Shown piece after piece: positions 54,460 to 63,649 of a DNA stretch of 64,000 nt; position 1 is the stretch's first letter; every line of letters starts with the position of its first letter. The translations under genes were made by a program, and so were the position numbers. Where the stretch lies: contig VSDK01007138.1 of the NCBI GenBank assembly GCA_009767595.1, forward strand, positions 47,689-111,688, read 5' to 3'. The notes under the pieces are model-generated. The model saw only the letters and a program-made list of their open reading frames with translations, was not told where the DNA came from and searched no databases. The DNA is from Symbiodinium kawagutii. Its lineage: Eukaryota > Sar > Dinophyceae > Suessiales > Symbiodiniaceae.

Positions 54460-56751
54460 CGATGCGGTAAATCCACTACCTTTGCCTGCCCTTGATGGTT
54501 AGCCATTCTCTATAATATGTTCAAGTTCAAATTCCCTAGATTCTGAATGCAAATCCCAAACCCGAACGCTGAACCCTGAAAGCCTAAACATCCCTAAACC
54601 ATAAATATGGCAATGGCAAGTGTGTTTTTGCAACTTGTCTAGATCATGACCATGCACGAGATTCTCAATTGCACTATCTCATTTTGAAGGGTGGGTGAAC
54701 ATGAGGGTCGGGCCCGGATTGCGATGACGATGACCATGACGATGATGGTGATGATGACGACGCTAGCACAGAATAAAGCTTCCGTTGTCCGAACATGAGA
54801 CATGCTAGAATTCCCCACAAGTAGCAGCCATTTTCTGTTCATGATTAATATAATCCCACCCACGGCGCGTTCAGCAAAGGCGCTGCCAGTTGCGAAAAGC
54901 ACCGCAACATATATCATTCGAACGCCTGAATCAATGTTAGCCATCTTACACCCAAGCCAAGCCAACAGACCTTGGCCCACCCGTCCCCGTGCTTGAGCCC
55001 TTCGTAGCCACCTTCCGCACAGGTGTTGCCTGCTCTGTTGCTGCTGGTTGGCATGCTGTGCTTGCCACGCTCCCCGCGGTGGTTGGTGCAGCAGGGGCGA
55101 TCCGATGAAGCCTTGCTACTTTGCCAGCGTTTTGGTCACTGATTATGAGTACATATCGATTCAAACATGAGTGTCATGGTACTTTATCAAGCGTCAATGG
55201 TGCAAACTCACAAATCCTACTTTTTGGTGATTTCGATAGTTTCTAAAGGTATTTTTTGTGAGTGAATAGGGTTCTTGAGCAACTATCAAACTAAGGTACT
55301 TTAATTCTAGGACACGTTGTGGATTACTGTCATGACTGGGACAATTCCTAGGGACTCAAAAATTTCATGACGACGTGATATGGGATTAACAGTCATGACC
55401 ATTCTGGGAACATCCTAATGATGCACCATTATCAAACAGCATTCCTGAACACTGGATGCACCATCTGGATGTTTCTCAAAATAGGAGTACCCCCAAATCA
55501 TCCCATATTGATAAAGGAAACCAACCATTTTTGGGGGTTCCCTATTTCGAGAAACCACCATGTAAGGCCATTCAGTTTTTGGTCATGCCACATGTGAACC
55601 ATTATCAGCGATGATTATGATCCACCAGTGGCATGGCTACGTGAACGGCCGAGGTCTGCCCTGCTTCGATTGAGAGATGAAAAATCCGCTCGAGAGGAGC
55701 GTCCATTGCGCCAGTGGGATCATTGCTGCAGGGGTGGATGGAATTCTGTGCAGATGATGGCTGGTAATGGCTTGTGATGGTTGGCGATGGTTGAAACTGA
55801 GGGGATTGTTGATAGTGGTGGGTGAAGATTGATGATGATTCATGCTGGCGAACGGTAGTTCACGCGCCGGTTTTGAATGGCATGGTCAAAAGCTGATCAA
55901 TTGTGGTGGCCCAGGTCCATCATTGTTGATCATGGTTGGACATCACCAATAGCCAGCATATATGATAATCAACGGTGATGAAGGATATTTGAAGCTGGTT
56001 GATGATGATTGATTAAGAATGTCAAATGGTGATGAATAGTGGCTATTGGACAATTAACATGGTCCCGTAGAAACCTACCGTACTTTGAAGAGCAGCAGCC
56101 ATTTTACCTTTTGGCGGTCGTACATCTTGGGACGTTTCAGCACCTGCTTCAGGATGGTTCATTCATCAACACTCAACAAAGTGATGAGCCAACACCTTGC
56201 TGTTATCTATAATCCCACTCATTTCAATTACTGTAGGTTTAACTGTTGGGAGTGGCAGTTTGATGCAGTTTGCAATTATTTCTCGGTACATTCTGACATC
56301 CCTTTATGTCCATCTTATTTACGGGAGGCCTGCCTACATATGTGTTTCTTATGATATCAACGGAACAGCTAGATATGCACAGACATTCTTACAGTAGGTG
56401 TGTAGTGAAAAATTGTACATAGACACATGATGACATGTGAACATCATATGAATATCATAAGAACATACATCTTGCACACAAGTTACATGTTAAGAAATAT
56501 ATTCATATACCTCTTGAACACAATTTGTATATTTAAAAAAACTATATTCATAACTATAGCTGTGTATACATCATGTATTCATCCTAGTGATCTTAAACAA
56601 GCTACCCCCTCATCTCAGTCCTGGGAATCGCCAGGAGCTGAAGGAAATCGTGGCCAACTGGGAAGCCCTGGGATCCAGCTGCGACGGTACCTGGAAGGAC
56701 ATGCCTTGGAACACCAAGCAGCTGCTGCTGGTGGGCGTCACCATGTGCCTC
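47762..56751 (+). CDS. MFS sugar transporter, nine exons, C-terminal half not found
   Basis: Membrane sugar porter of the major facilitator superfamily. Exons: 47762-47822, 48725-48845, 49602-49676, 51183-51295, 52792-52924, 53770-53869, 55023-55126, 55654-55698, 56619-56751; about 295 codons with all phases agreeing. Seen: first helix GHCLVVCAALLSSLGAFLFG; loop LDIGYIAPILECWSF; helix 2 SIFSLGCIGASFPLISGW; the GR...G motif CLGRLVSGCAIGLLSTVVAL; YQSELAPKHMRGGLTSLYQF; DDGWRYVICLQVLPALLLLV; and LPRSPRWLVQQGRSDEALLL (usually PESPRWL, here Arg for Glu). The ATG at 47762 follows an in-frame stop. Five donors read GC (GCTCCT, GCGACA, GCGGCT, GCGTTT, GCGTCC) and three GT. Exon 4 is the least typical and exon 8 the smallest. 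The second six helices should lie downstream. Confidence 0.85.
48283..48475. repeat. TTTC then TTTG microsatellite in transporter intron 1
   Basis: A TTTC array changes to a TTTG array near 48420. It makes spurious Phe/Leu-rich and Lys-rich ORFs over 100 codons. Confidence 0.95.
50156..50261. mobile_element. F1 MITE-like element in transporter intron 3
   Basis: Ends TGGTGGTTTCTCAAGTCATA and CCTATTGTGAGAAACCACCA, flanked by CCAGA and GATGA. Reverse orientation. Confidence 0.85.
50840..50915. repeat. TTAACCAACC direct repeats
   Basis: Several copies of CCTTAACCAA and CCCCAACCAA in a CCA-type stretch of transporter intron 3, before exon 4. Confidence 0.7.
52021..52750. repeat. 10-bp satellite in transporter intron 4
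   Basis: About 73 copies of ACCACTAACC, nearly uniform in the centre with ACCATCACTAACC and ACCACCAACC variants at the edges. It lies on the 3' side of the intron, ending about 40 bp before the acceptor of exon 5. The next intron opens with the complementary type (GGTTGGTTGAGGTTGGTTG). Confidence 0.97.
53499..53595. mobile_element. F1 MITE-like element, decayed, in transporter intron 5
   Basis: It begins GTGATTTTCAGAATAGGGAG and ends ATCCCTATTGCTTTGGAAACTCCCA. It has drifted from the consensus but keeps the order. Confidence 0.5.
54032..54100. mobile_element. F2-related element, shortened
   Basis: It begins CTAGTTGGTGGCTTTGACTT and ends CATAGGGGTTGAAACCACCTGCC. It is shorter than the copies at 494 and 58445. 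Confidence 0.45.
54287..54465. repeat. GATGAC/GAT microsatellite in transporter intron 6
   Basis: Trinucleotide and hexanucleotide GAC/GAT array. It encodes Met/Thr and, in reverse, His-rich runs that are unlikely to be real proteins. A small related patch lies at 54723-54760. Confidence 0.95.
55466..55560. mobile_element. F1 MITE-like element in transporter intron 7
   Basis: It begins TGGATGTTTCTCAAAATAGG and ends CCTATTTCGAGAAACCACCA. Forward orientation, slightly shortened centre. Confidence 0.8.
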
Positions 56752-56779
56752 GTCGAATACCCTGGGGAGATCGGCCGAA

Positions 56780-56956
56780 GGGGCGACCCTGGGTCACCCA
56801 GCTCGTACCCCTGGTTCCCCCATCATTGACCAGCTTGTGTTCCCCATAAAATGCTTGGTGAACTTATTCCCCCGTGAGTTGGTTGGTCCTATGATTGTTG
56901 GTGAACTGATCCTCCATGAAAGTTGGTTGATTGACCGCTTGACCCAACTCGCCAAG
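56780..56956. mobile_element. F4-like element just after transporter exon 9
   Basis: It begins GGGCGACCCTGGGTCACCC and ends TTGACCCAACTCGCC. It contains GTACCCCTGGTTCCCCCATC. It lies 28 bp after the proposed end of exon 9. Confidence 0.6.
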
Positions 56957-57161
56957 GGTGTTCTATGGAGACTTGTGAATGTTGTGCCATTTGTGATCCC
57001 AAACTTGTGGGAAATTGGATGTGATACGTGATCTCTCTTTTTGTCATGTCTTCTCACGGCACGCGCTATCTATCTGCATATCTGTCCATCTATATTTGCC
57101 AAATCATTTGAACAATCCATGCATGTATCCATATGTAATCACATATGTGATCCTTGATTAG

Positions 57162-57347
57162 TGTTGCCAAGCCATCGTGCAAGGCTGTGAGGATTTGGAA
57201 CCACGAAGTACGAATGGGTTTTGCTGGGAAGATGGCGAATTTCTGGTATCAATTAGTTTTTTGGAACATACATCCTCATGTGTGCCAAACCTGTTCAGGT
57301 CCTTTGAGTATTTGTATGTAGTCGGACAAAGTAACTACACCTGTGGC
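57162..57347 (+). other. Open frame downstream of transporter exon 9
   Basis: A 62-codon + frame without an ATG lies between stops and reads QAIVQGCEDLEPRSTNGFCW and EDGEFLVSISFLEH. It is not clearly part of the transporter, since the expected helix 7 motif is not seen. It may be chance. Confidence 0.25.
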
Positions 57348-57617
57348 TAATCTATCTATCGATTTATCTATCTATTTATCTATGTATCTATCTATTTATC
57401 TATCTATGTATCCATTTATCTATGTATCTCTTTATCTATTTATCTACTTATCTATTTATCTCTTTATCTATTTATCTACTTATTTATCTATCTATCTATC
57501 TATTTATTTATCTATTTATCTCTTTATCTATTTATCTACTTACAGTATCTATTCATGCATATCCGTATTTATTTATCTATTGATGTTTCTTTCTCTCTCT
57601 CTCTCTCCCGCTATCTC

Positions 57618-57684
<67 letters not shown>

Positions 57685-57721
57685 CTCTATCTCTCTATCT
57701 CTCTATCTATCTATCTCTCTC

Positions 57722-57810
<89 letters not shown>

Positions 57811-57812
57811 TG
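57343..57812. repeat. TATC/TATT microsatellite, about 470 bp
   Basis: A tetranucleotide CTAT array, impure at the left (TTTATCTA) and pure at the right. Ser/Leu/Tyr/Ile ORFs across it are artefacts. Confidence 0.97.
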
Positions 57813-58089
57813 ATCACCAACTGTTGATACTGATTACATGTACTTTCTGAGAAATATGCCTGCAATATTTAAGACGGGAACATGATAGTGCATGGTTCAG
57901 AGTTCAGGGAACTGTTTGTTGGTGTTTTTTTTAACAAGTTGCATCAGGTTGCCTATTCATTTGTAAGTTGGTCGCTACCCCAGGCTCCTACCATGGAACC
58001 ACTCTCCCGGAAATGAACATGGATAAACCGTTTTATTGGATGGTAAATCACCAGCTGTTCATTGTCAAATTGTTGATGGTGTATTGATA

Positions 58090-58192
58090 TGGGGGGCTCT
58101 CAAAATAGGGAACCCAAATATGGATGGTTCACTATGTATGGTTTACTGTATATAGGATGATTAGGGGGTACCCCTATTTTGAGAAACCACCA
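58090..58192. mobile_element. F1 MITE-like element
   Basis: It begins TGGGGGGCTCTCAAAATAGG and ends CCCCTATTTTGAGAAACCACCA, in an ATA/TAT context. Reverse orientation. Confidence 0.85.
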
Positions 58193-58444
58193 TATGTATC
58201 TCCCGTTATTCAGAAATGAATCCGACATGAATAAACCACCCTTTTGTATGGCTTTCTTCAATCACCTGACAGCGATTTCTAGTGAAGCTCAGGTGGTTAA
58301 GAGCTTGATGGAAGATGACAAGCTATCAATGATTTGGCATTGGAAGCGTTGGTAAGACTGATTTATCAATATGACTAAGCATCACTCATCATCATTTACC
58401 TTTGGCTCTTAATTACTAAGAGGGTGTGATTAATCCATCATTAT

Positions 58445-58542
58445 CTGGTTGGTGGTTTCAAGCATTGTTGATTCTTCCTAGTAAATATCAACAAATGGTT
58501 GGTTGACTGATATTTTTCACAGGCGTTGAAACCACCAATCAG
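58445..58542. mobile_element. F2 MITE-like element
   Basis: Ends CTGGTTGGTGGTTTCAA and TTGAAACCACCAATCAG are inverted repeats with one mismatch. The inner AAATGGTTGGTTGACTGATA matches the copy at 494. Confidence 0.8.
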
Positions 58543-58606
58543 TTATGAATCTCTATGAATCAGTATTGACTGTCCTCACTGCCTTTCCTCGTCAGCACTG
58601 CACCCA

Positions 58607-58666
58607 GGCAAGTGCTTCAACAACTTGTTGGAACCGTGGCAGCCGCAGCAAAGCTGGTGCCGGGAA
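58607..58666 (+). CDS. Candidate exon, possibly transporter
   Basis: After a TGCACCCAG acceptor one frame reads QVLQQLVGTVAAAAKLVPG, a hydrophobic, Ala-rich stretch that could be a transporter helix. A rival frame (ASASTTCWNRGSRSKAG) is open as well. It is placed here only because the transporter's C-terminal half is expected downstream. Confidence 0.3.
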
Positions 58667-58671
58667 GTACT

Positions 58672-58772
58672 TGGGAGTTCTCAAAACAGGGGACCCCCAG
58701 ATCGTCCCACATCAACCATTTATCGTAATAAACCAACCACTATGGAGGTAGCCCTATTTTAAGAAAACGCCA
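58672..58772. mobile_element. F1 MITE-like element
   Basis: It begins TGGGAGTTCTCAAAACAGGG and ends CCCTATTTTAAGAAAACGCCA. Forward orientation. Confidence 0.75.
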
Positions 58773-58779
58773 TTTGCTA

Positions 58780-59880
58780 CCGCGGCCTATTTGTTTGCAT
58801 GGTCACAATCCATGAATGATGGATGCAAGCAGCAACAATTCTGCGCAATAAACGGGCATGATAATTTGCGAGCTTTTTTCTACCATTGGGGATGATTGCG
58901 GGTCATGGATAATAATGGTAGATATTTACATCTGAATGAACCCCTCCCAGTTGACCCCAGATAGCTTGTGAGTTACCATCAAATATGCAGGTTTTATCAA
59001 TTTGGATCTAAGGCATCATGATGTAACCAATATTGCTGCTTATTATCCCTACCATTCACCCTTCCTATCTTGATCACCATCAGTTGGTCACCAGGCGTAG
59101 CTGCTACGGACGCCCCTGGCATATCTTGAAACCGCCATTTTCATGGGACGTAGCACGGCATGTTCACGTTCGGGTTCCATGGTTTTGTGGAGATGCGGCC
59201 ATGACACGAATCGACCAACAAAAACATGCACCAATGGTGGTGTACCAATGGTTGAATGATGCTTAGTTGATAGCTAATGATGACTAGTGATGGTTAGTTG
59301 ATGCTTATTGAGGGTAATCTTGGTTGAGATCAATGATTTGTGGTTTTCTTTGTTTAAGCTGAATGTCCCAGGGCTTTTGCCACAAACATGATGCCGTAAA
59401 CCATTTCAGAATTCGATGCCAGGGTTGCTTAGTTGGCATTCACCTTGACCAGTTGTTGATGGGTTGTGAGACCATTCGAATTATGCGAGTGAAAAGTTGT
59501 GGTTCGTTCATCTCTTGTAGGACCTGATTAGGATTGGTTTTGATAAAACCATCTAAACCAGTGATACTTAATGTCTATATACCACAACCTACGCCGGAAT
59601 CAACACGATTTGTTGTATTCTTAACTGCATTCAACGATTTGACTTTTCCTTCAAACCTAAATCAGATGCAATAACATTTTGTGAAGTGCCACTTATATGT
59701 GCAATTGATTGTGTTGTGCCATGTTTTATCATTTAACATATTAAGTATTTCTTTTGTATTGTTAGCATTAGCATATCTATTTTGTATAGTTGTTATACTT
59801 GTGTTCTTATTAAACCATTTACATAGAGATCATCGTATACAGTTAAAAACACTTGTTATTGTTGCTTCGTTTACCGACTA
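58780..59880. other. No confident gene; composition shifts to AT-rich
   Basis: A GC-richer patch at 59090-59220 has an open + frame (VPWFCGDAAMTRIDQQKH). From about 59500 the sequence becomes AT-rich, with a hydrophobic frame at 59681-59893 (Leu/Ile/Val/Phe) that probably reflects base composition. Confidence 0.35.
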
Positions 59881-59884
59881 TCCC

Positions 59885-60890
59885 ACACCTTAAAGTAACA
59901 ACAAATAGACCCGCCATGTATGAGTATTAGCTTTACTAATCCATAATGATCGATAGTTGATAGTTTGATTGATGTCTTTCTTTGACTGTAAATACCATAG
60001 CGTCCAGAAGTTATACTATAGATTCAGTAGATGGACACTATCCATAAACATCAATCAAAAAACCATCAGATGTTCTCATATCATGATCCAATTGCATGCT
60101 TTCGTCAAGAACACATACTGTATTATATCTTAACAAGAACAAAATTCAATCTTCATCTCACCATATCAGAGTTTCAACGATTTTTTACTGCAAATGCCAT
60201 AGTGCTAGCAGTTAGCATATGGATTCAGCAGGTGTAAAATACTCAAACATCATTCAAAAAACCACCGAGAGGTTCTCACATTAGGATCAAACCGTTTGTT
60301 TTGGTATTGATTACTGTATGTATTGCACTGTGGATTGACACAAGTCGAATCCATTCGTAATTCTCACCATATTATCTTCAACCCGATTTTTCATGTAAAT
60401 ACCATAGTGTCTAGGAGCTAGAATATGGATGCAGTAGAGGAAAGGAAAACCGCCAGCTGTTTTCACATAAGGATCAAGTTGCTCTTTCTCCGCTAGAACA
60501 ATCAACAGGCTATCCCTCATCTTGAAGTAACAGGTAAATAAACCAGCCATTTATGATTGATATTAGTTTTACTAATTCATAATGATCGATAGAGTTGATT
60601 TGGTTGATCCTTTTTCTTTAACAGTAGATATCCTAGTGTCTAGAAGTTAGAATCTGCATTCAGTAGATGCAAAGTATCCAAACATCAATCAAAAAAATCA
60701 GATGTTATCACATCATGATCCAACTGCCCGCTTTTGTCTACAACATGTACTTTATTATATCTTAACATGAATAGAATTCAATCTTTACCCCACCATATCA
60801 GTGTTTCAACAAGTTTTTTCTGTAAATACTATAGTGTCTAGCAGTTGCATATGTAATGAGTCTGGTTAATATACAACAGTGGTTAAAAAC
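59885..60890. repeat. Decayed tandem duplication, unit about 630 bp with sub-repeats
   Basis: The start (AGTAACAACAAATAGACCCG) recurs near 60523 (AGTAACAGGTAAATAAACCAG). Each large unit contains smaller repeats with TAAATACCATAGTGTCTAG, a GATTCAGTAGATG-like word, AAACATCAATCAAAAAA, and TATTATATCTTAACA. It lacks the MITEs and CCA/TGG polarity seen elsewhere. Confidence 0.7.
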
Positions 60891-60895
60891 AATCG

Positions 60896-62290
60896 ATGGA
60901 GAAAATGTTGTTTCATCAAAAAACTGAAGCAGCGTCCTGCATGAGTTGCACATCATACCCCCTCGTTTCATCACCACTCAGCACCTCAAGAGCCCGAGAT
61001 GTTAGGCGGATGCTCGTTGATACGCCACCAACGCTCTCACAGCAATCGCCTTCAATCAAGATTTCAGTCACAGCAACTGCCATATTCTGTCAACTGGTCC
61101 AGCTCGCTCTTGCATGATAACCGAAAACACGTGGCTCAAGAAAAAACAATCTAGCCTTTGCGCGTCAAAGCTTTGCATTTTATCTTCAAACTTTCTGACA
61201 GCTTGCCGAGAGCTCAGAGACTGCAGCTACTAACACTGAACACTTCAGCTTACTCGACAAACACTACGAAACTTCATTCTTTCAAATCTCATATCCCAAC
61301 GATTTTCTTAATTCTCTACGTTTTACTTGATCCGCGTGGAAAAATCCAAACCAAGCCCATAAACTATCCCACGTTTCATTCATTTGCCAGGTCATGTTGC
61401 GGATTGCAGATATCACTGTTTTCTCCGGGCGTTGGGCCGACATTGGTTTGGACGAGGATTCCAGCAACAATACAATCCTGTGAAGTTATTTCACAAACGC
61501 ATCATCCAACACCTCTTGTTCCAGGAACCGCTTGACATCGAGGCACGGAAAGCAATGCATCCATACACTCCCGACCTCCGTCGCCCCCCCTGCCTCGCAC
61601 TCCAGGACCTATCACCAATTTTGCACGAAGCGACATTGAATTGGCTCCAAGCCAGAATTCCTGCCAGCACCCAAGTAAAAATGCGTGATACATTTTCCGC
61701 AATGCATACAAATCAAATCTTACCGTTGCTTGCCCAATCACGTCGTCGCTCGATCTAGGTGCATGACACCACCAAAGCAGCGGCAAAGAGCAAAAAAAAC
61801 ATCAAGGTCGCGACAAATAGCACATCCAATGACCAAACCTCATGATGCCTCTCTTCAGCGCAGGCGAAGCCCTTGCGACGACCAAAGAGTCCAGTACAGA
61901 GCTCAGTGTCACCTCAGCAAACCCATCACTACACACATAAACTTACACGGCATTCCCACATTCCACCACGAGGTTTTGCTAATTGACAGTGCACGACCTT
62001 TCATTGACAATTCACGTTCTTTCGCCGGAGCCTCAGTCCTTCAACTTCTTTGCGTGTGCGTTATTTTTACTTCCCTGCATAACTTCGATCGGGTAATGAC
62101 AATTACCAAGGAATTATTGGGAGAAGAGAGGCGCTGGCGCAACCAGCGGAAAAAAGCCGCGCAGAAGGCGAACAGCACATTTGCACACCTGATAAGGAAC
62201 CACGTTCACCTAATTGCCATCTCGCACTTTCAGGCCGCGAAGTTCCACCGGTGCGTCCAGGCAGATTTACCGACTGAAGCAATTTCTTAA
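60896..62290 (+). other. Cluster of overlapping ORFs, unidentified
   Basis: Four + strand ORFs (60896-61117, 61158-61535, 61384-61758, 61685-62290) lie in succession; the last three overlap in frames 0, 1 and 2. The longest has 201 codons, with a basic start (PPKQRQRAKKTSRSRQIAHP) and a helical end (GEERRWRNQRKKAAQKANST). The region is C/A-rich, has no MITEs, and no obvious introns. It could be a decayed mobile element or retrocopy, or a gene I do not recognise. No catalytic motif was seen. Confidence 0.35.
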
Positions 62291-62599
62291 CAATAAAACT
62301 AACCCCCACACGACCCAACTGGTAATGTACCATCAAATTTGGCAGAATTTAGTGTCACTGTTTTGTGGTCTGTTTAATTGGTTATACCATCAGGAAAATA
62401 TTATCCGCCATAAACATTCCCATCAATTTGTACATTACTTGTACATGTTGCATTATCTTGAAACCATGCGGTACCGGGAAAATATAATTCTCCTGATACA
62501 GAAACAGTACTTGCGGTAATTTCGCTTAACTGTTTCTCATTTATCATTTAAAGTAAGATTACCAAACAAATGTGTTTCATTGACTGTTACAGGATTACC

Positions 62600-62835
62600 T
62601 GATATCTATCGTTTTTAATGTATGTACATACAGATTTATTTATATACGTATATATTTATTTATACATATATGTAAATATATTTACACAGATACATATTTT
62701 TATTTCTTTATTTCAGTTTATATATATATATATAATTTATATAGATGTAAATATACATATATATATGTATTTATTTTTTTACATTTACATTTACATATAC
62801 GTATATAAATAGATATATCTTTATTTTTATAATAT
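62600..62835. repeat. TATA-rich low-complexity DNA
   Basis: Nearly pure A/T with TATATATGTA and TTTATTTATA words. ORFs here are Ile/Tyr artefacts. Confidence 0.85.
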
Positions 62836-63020
62836 TTGTGTTAGTAGTAATGTTTAGACTATTTCTTGATATTACCTAATGTGAATCATGCAATGAAAGT
62901 AAATTGTATTCACATTTTTCCTTATCCAATTGCAGAAATGATTAGTCGTGAAAACAAGATAGTCATGCAAAAAATCTTAATTATAGAATAGATAAACGAG
63001 TGAAAGTATCAGATTGAATC

Positions 63021-63173
63021 ATGAATAAAGATGACATTACACCGTGTATGTTTAATGATGAAAGAGTATTAAGTGAATTTACTTTATCAGTTTTTACATC
63101 TTTTAAATCAAAGAGAAACTTGTTCAAATCCCAAGAAAAATCAGAACCATTTACGTATTATATAGAGAATTGA
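63021..63173 (+). CDS. Small AT-rich ORF, 50 codons
   Basis: Starts ATG at 63021 and stops TGA at 63171-63173; reads MNKDDITPCMFNDERVLSEF and then a Ser/Lys-rich part. An acidic frame continues just beyond in another phase (DNETDVGKEIDNEKTNQP, to TAA near 63257), as if frameshifted or spliced (a TTGCAG lies between). Codon use is strongly AT-biased, unlike the other exons. Product unknown. Confidence 0.35.
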   Translation: MNKDDITPCMFNDERVLSEFTLSVFTSFKSKRNLFKSQEKSEPFTYYIEN

Positions 63174-63367
63174 AAGATGTTGACGATTGAAATTTGATTG
63201 CAGATAATGAAACAGATGTTGGTAAAGAAATAGATAATGAAAAAACAAATCAGCCATAAAAGACATGTTTGCTTAAAAAGTCTTTTCTAAAATGATGTTT
63301 ATATATGATTATTATTGGACTTCAAATGAAGAGATTCGATACCATGTCCATTACATTTTTATTATCA

Positions 63368-63388
63368 CCGCAGCCATTTTGGCTCAAG
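63368..63388 (+). other. Dinoflagellate spliced-leader (DinoSL) relic
   Basis: The sequence CCGC then AGCCATTTTGGCTCAAG matches the conserved 22-nt dinoflagellate leader, as I remember it, at all but one position (C for T at base 5; base 1, an A, is allowed). It is followed by ATGGAGC rather than GT, so it is not the exon of an SL RNA gene. The likely origin is a trans-spliced mRNA copied back into the genome. Confidence 0.85.
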
Positions 63389-63642
63389 ATGGAGCTTAAT
63401 CTAACACTTTTTTTGATTTAATCAATATCAGGTCGAGGATATCGGGTGAAGCGAGCACTGTGTTGAAATCGCGTTTCAGTTGCATGACATGTCAATTTTC
63501 CGCTGCGAAGTCTAAGCTTCCGCTGCGCTTGCTGTTCCCTGATCCCAATCTCCCGCAACGTCCGGCCGAGCGATTTCTATCAATAGGATTCCCTGCAAGA
63601 TGCGAGAAAATTGGCAGCCAGAGACCGACATCGTATTGCTGA
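63389..63642 (+). pseudogene. Possible retrocopy downstream of the SL relic
   Basis: Directly after the leader an ATG opens a 10-codon frame. A different frame is open from about 63401 to TGA at 63640-63642 and contains SAAKSKLPLRLLFPDPNLPQ and RPAERFLSIGFPARCEKI. A minus frame is open too. A short direct repeat, TTCCGCTGCG, lies around 63498 and 63520. The parent gene is not recognised. Confidence 0.35.
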
Positions 63643-63649
63643 GGCGAGG

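Noticed and set aside
54195..54506. His/Arg-rich minus ORF and Met/Thr + ORF
   Set aside because: Produced by the GAT/GAC microsatellite inside a transporter intron.
56085..56354. 89-codon + ORF
   Set aside because: It lies within transporter intron 8 in AT-rich DNA and shows no family features.
57343..57827. 156-codon Ser/Leu/Tyr/Ile ORF
   Set aside because: Translation of the CTAT microsatellite.
63368..63388. Functional spliced-leader RNA gene
   Set aside because: The leader is not followed by a GT donor, and one base differs from the conserved leader.
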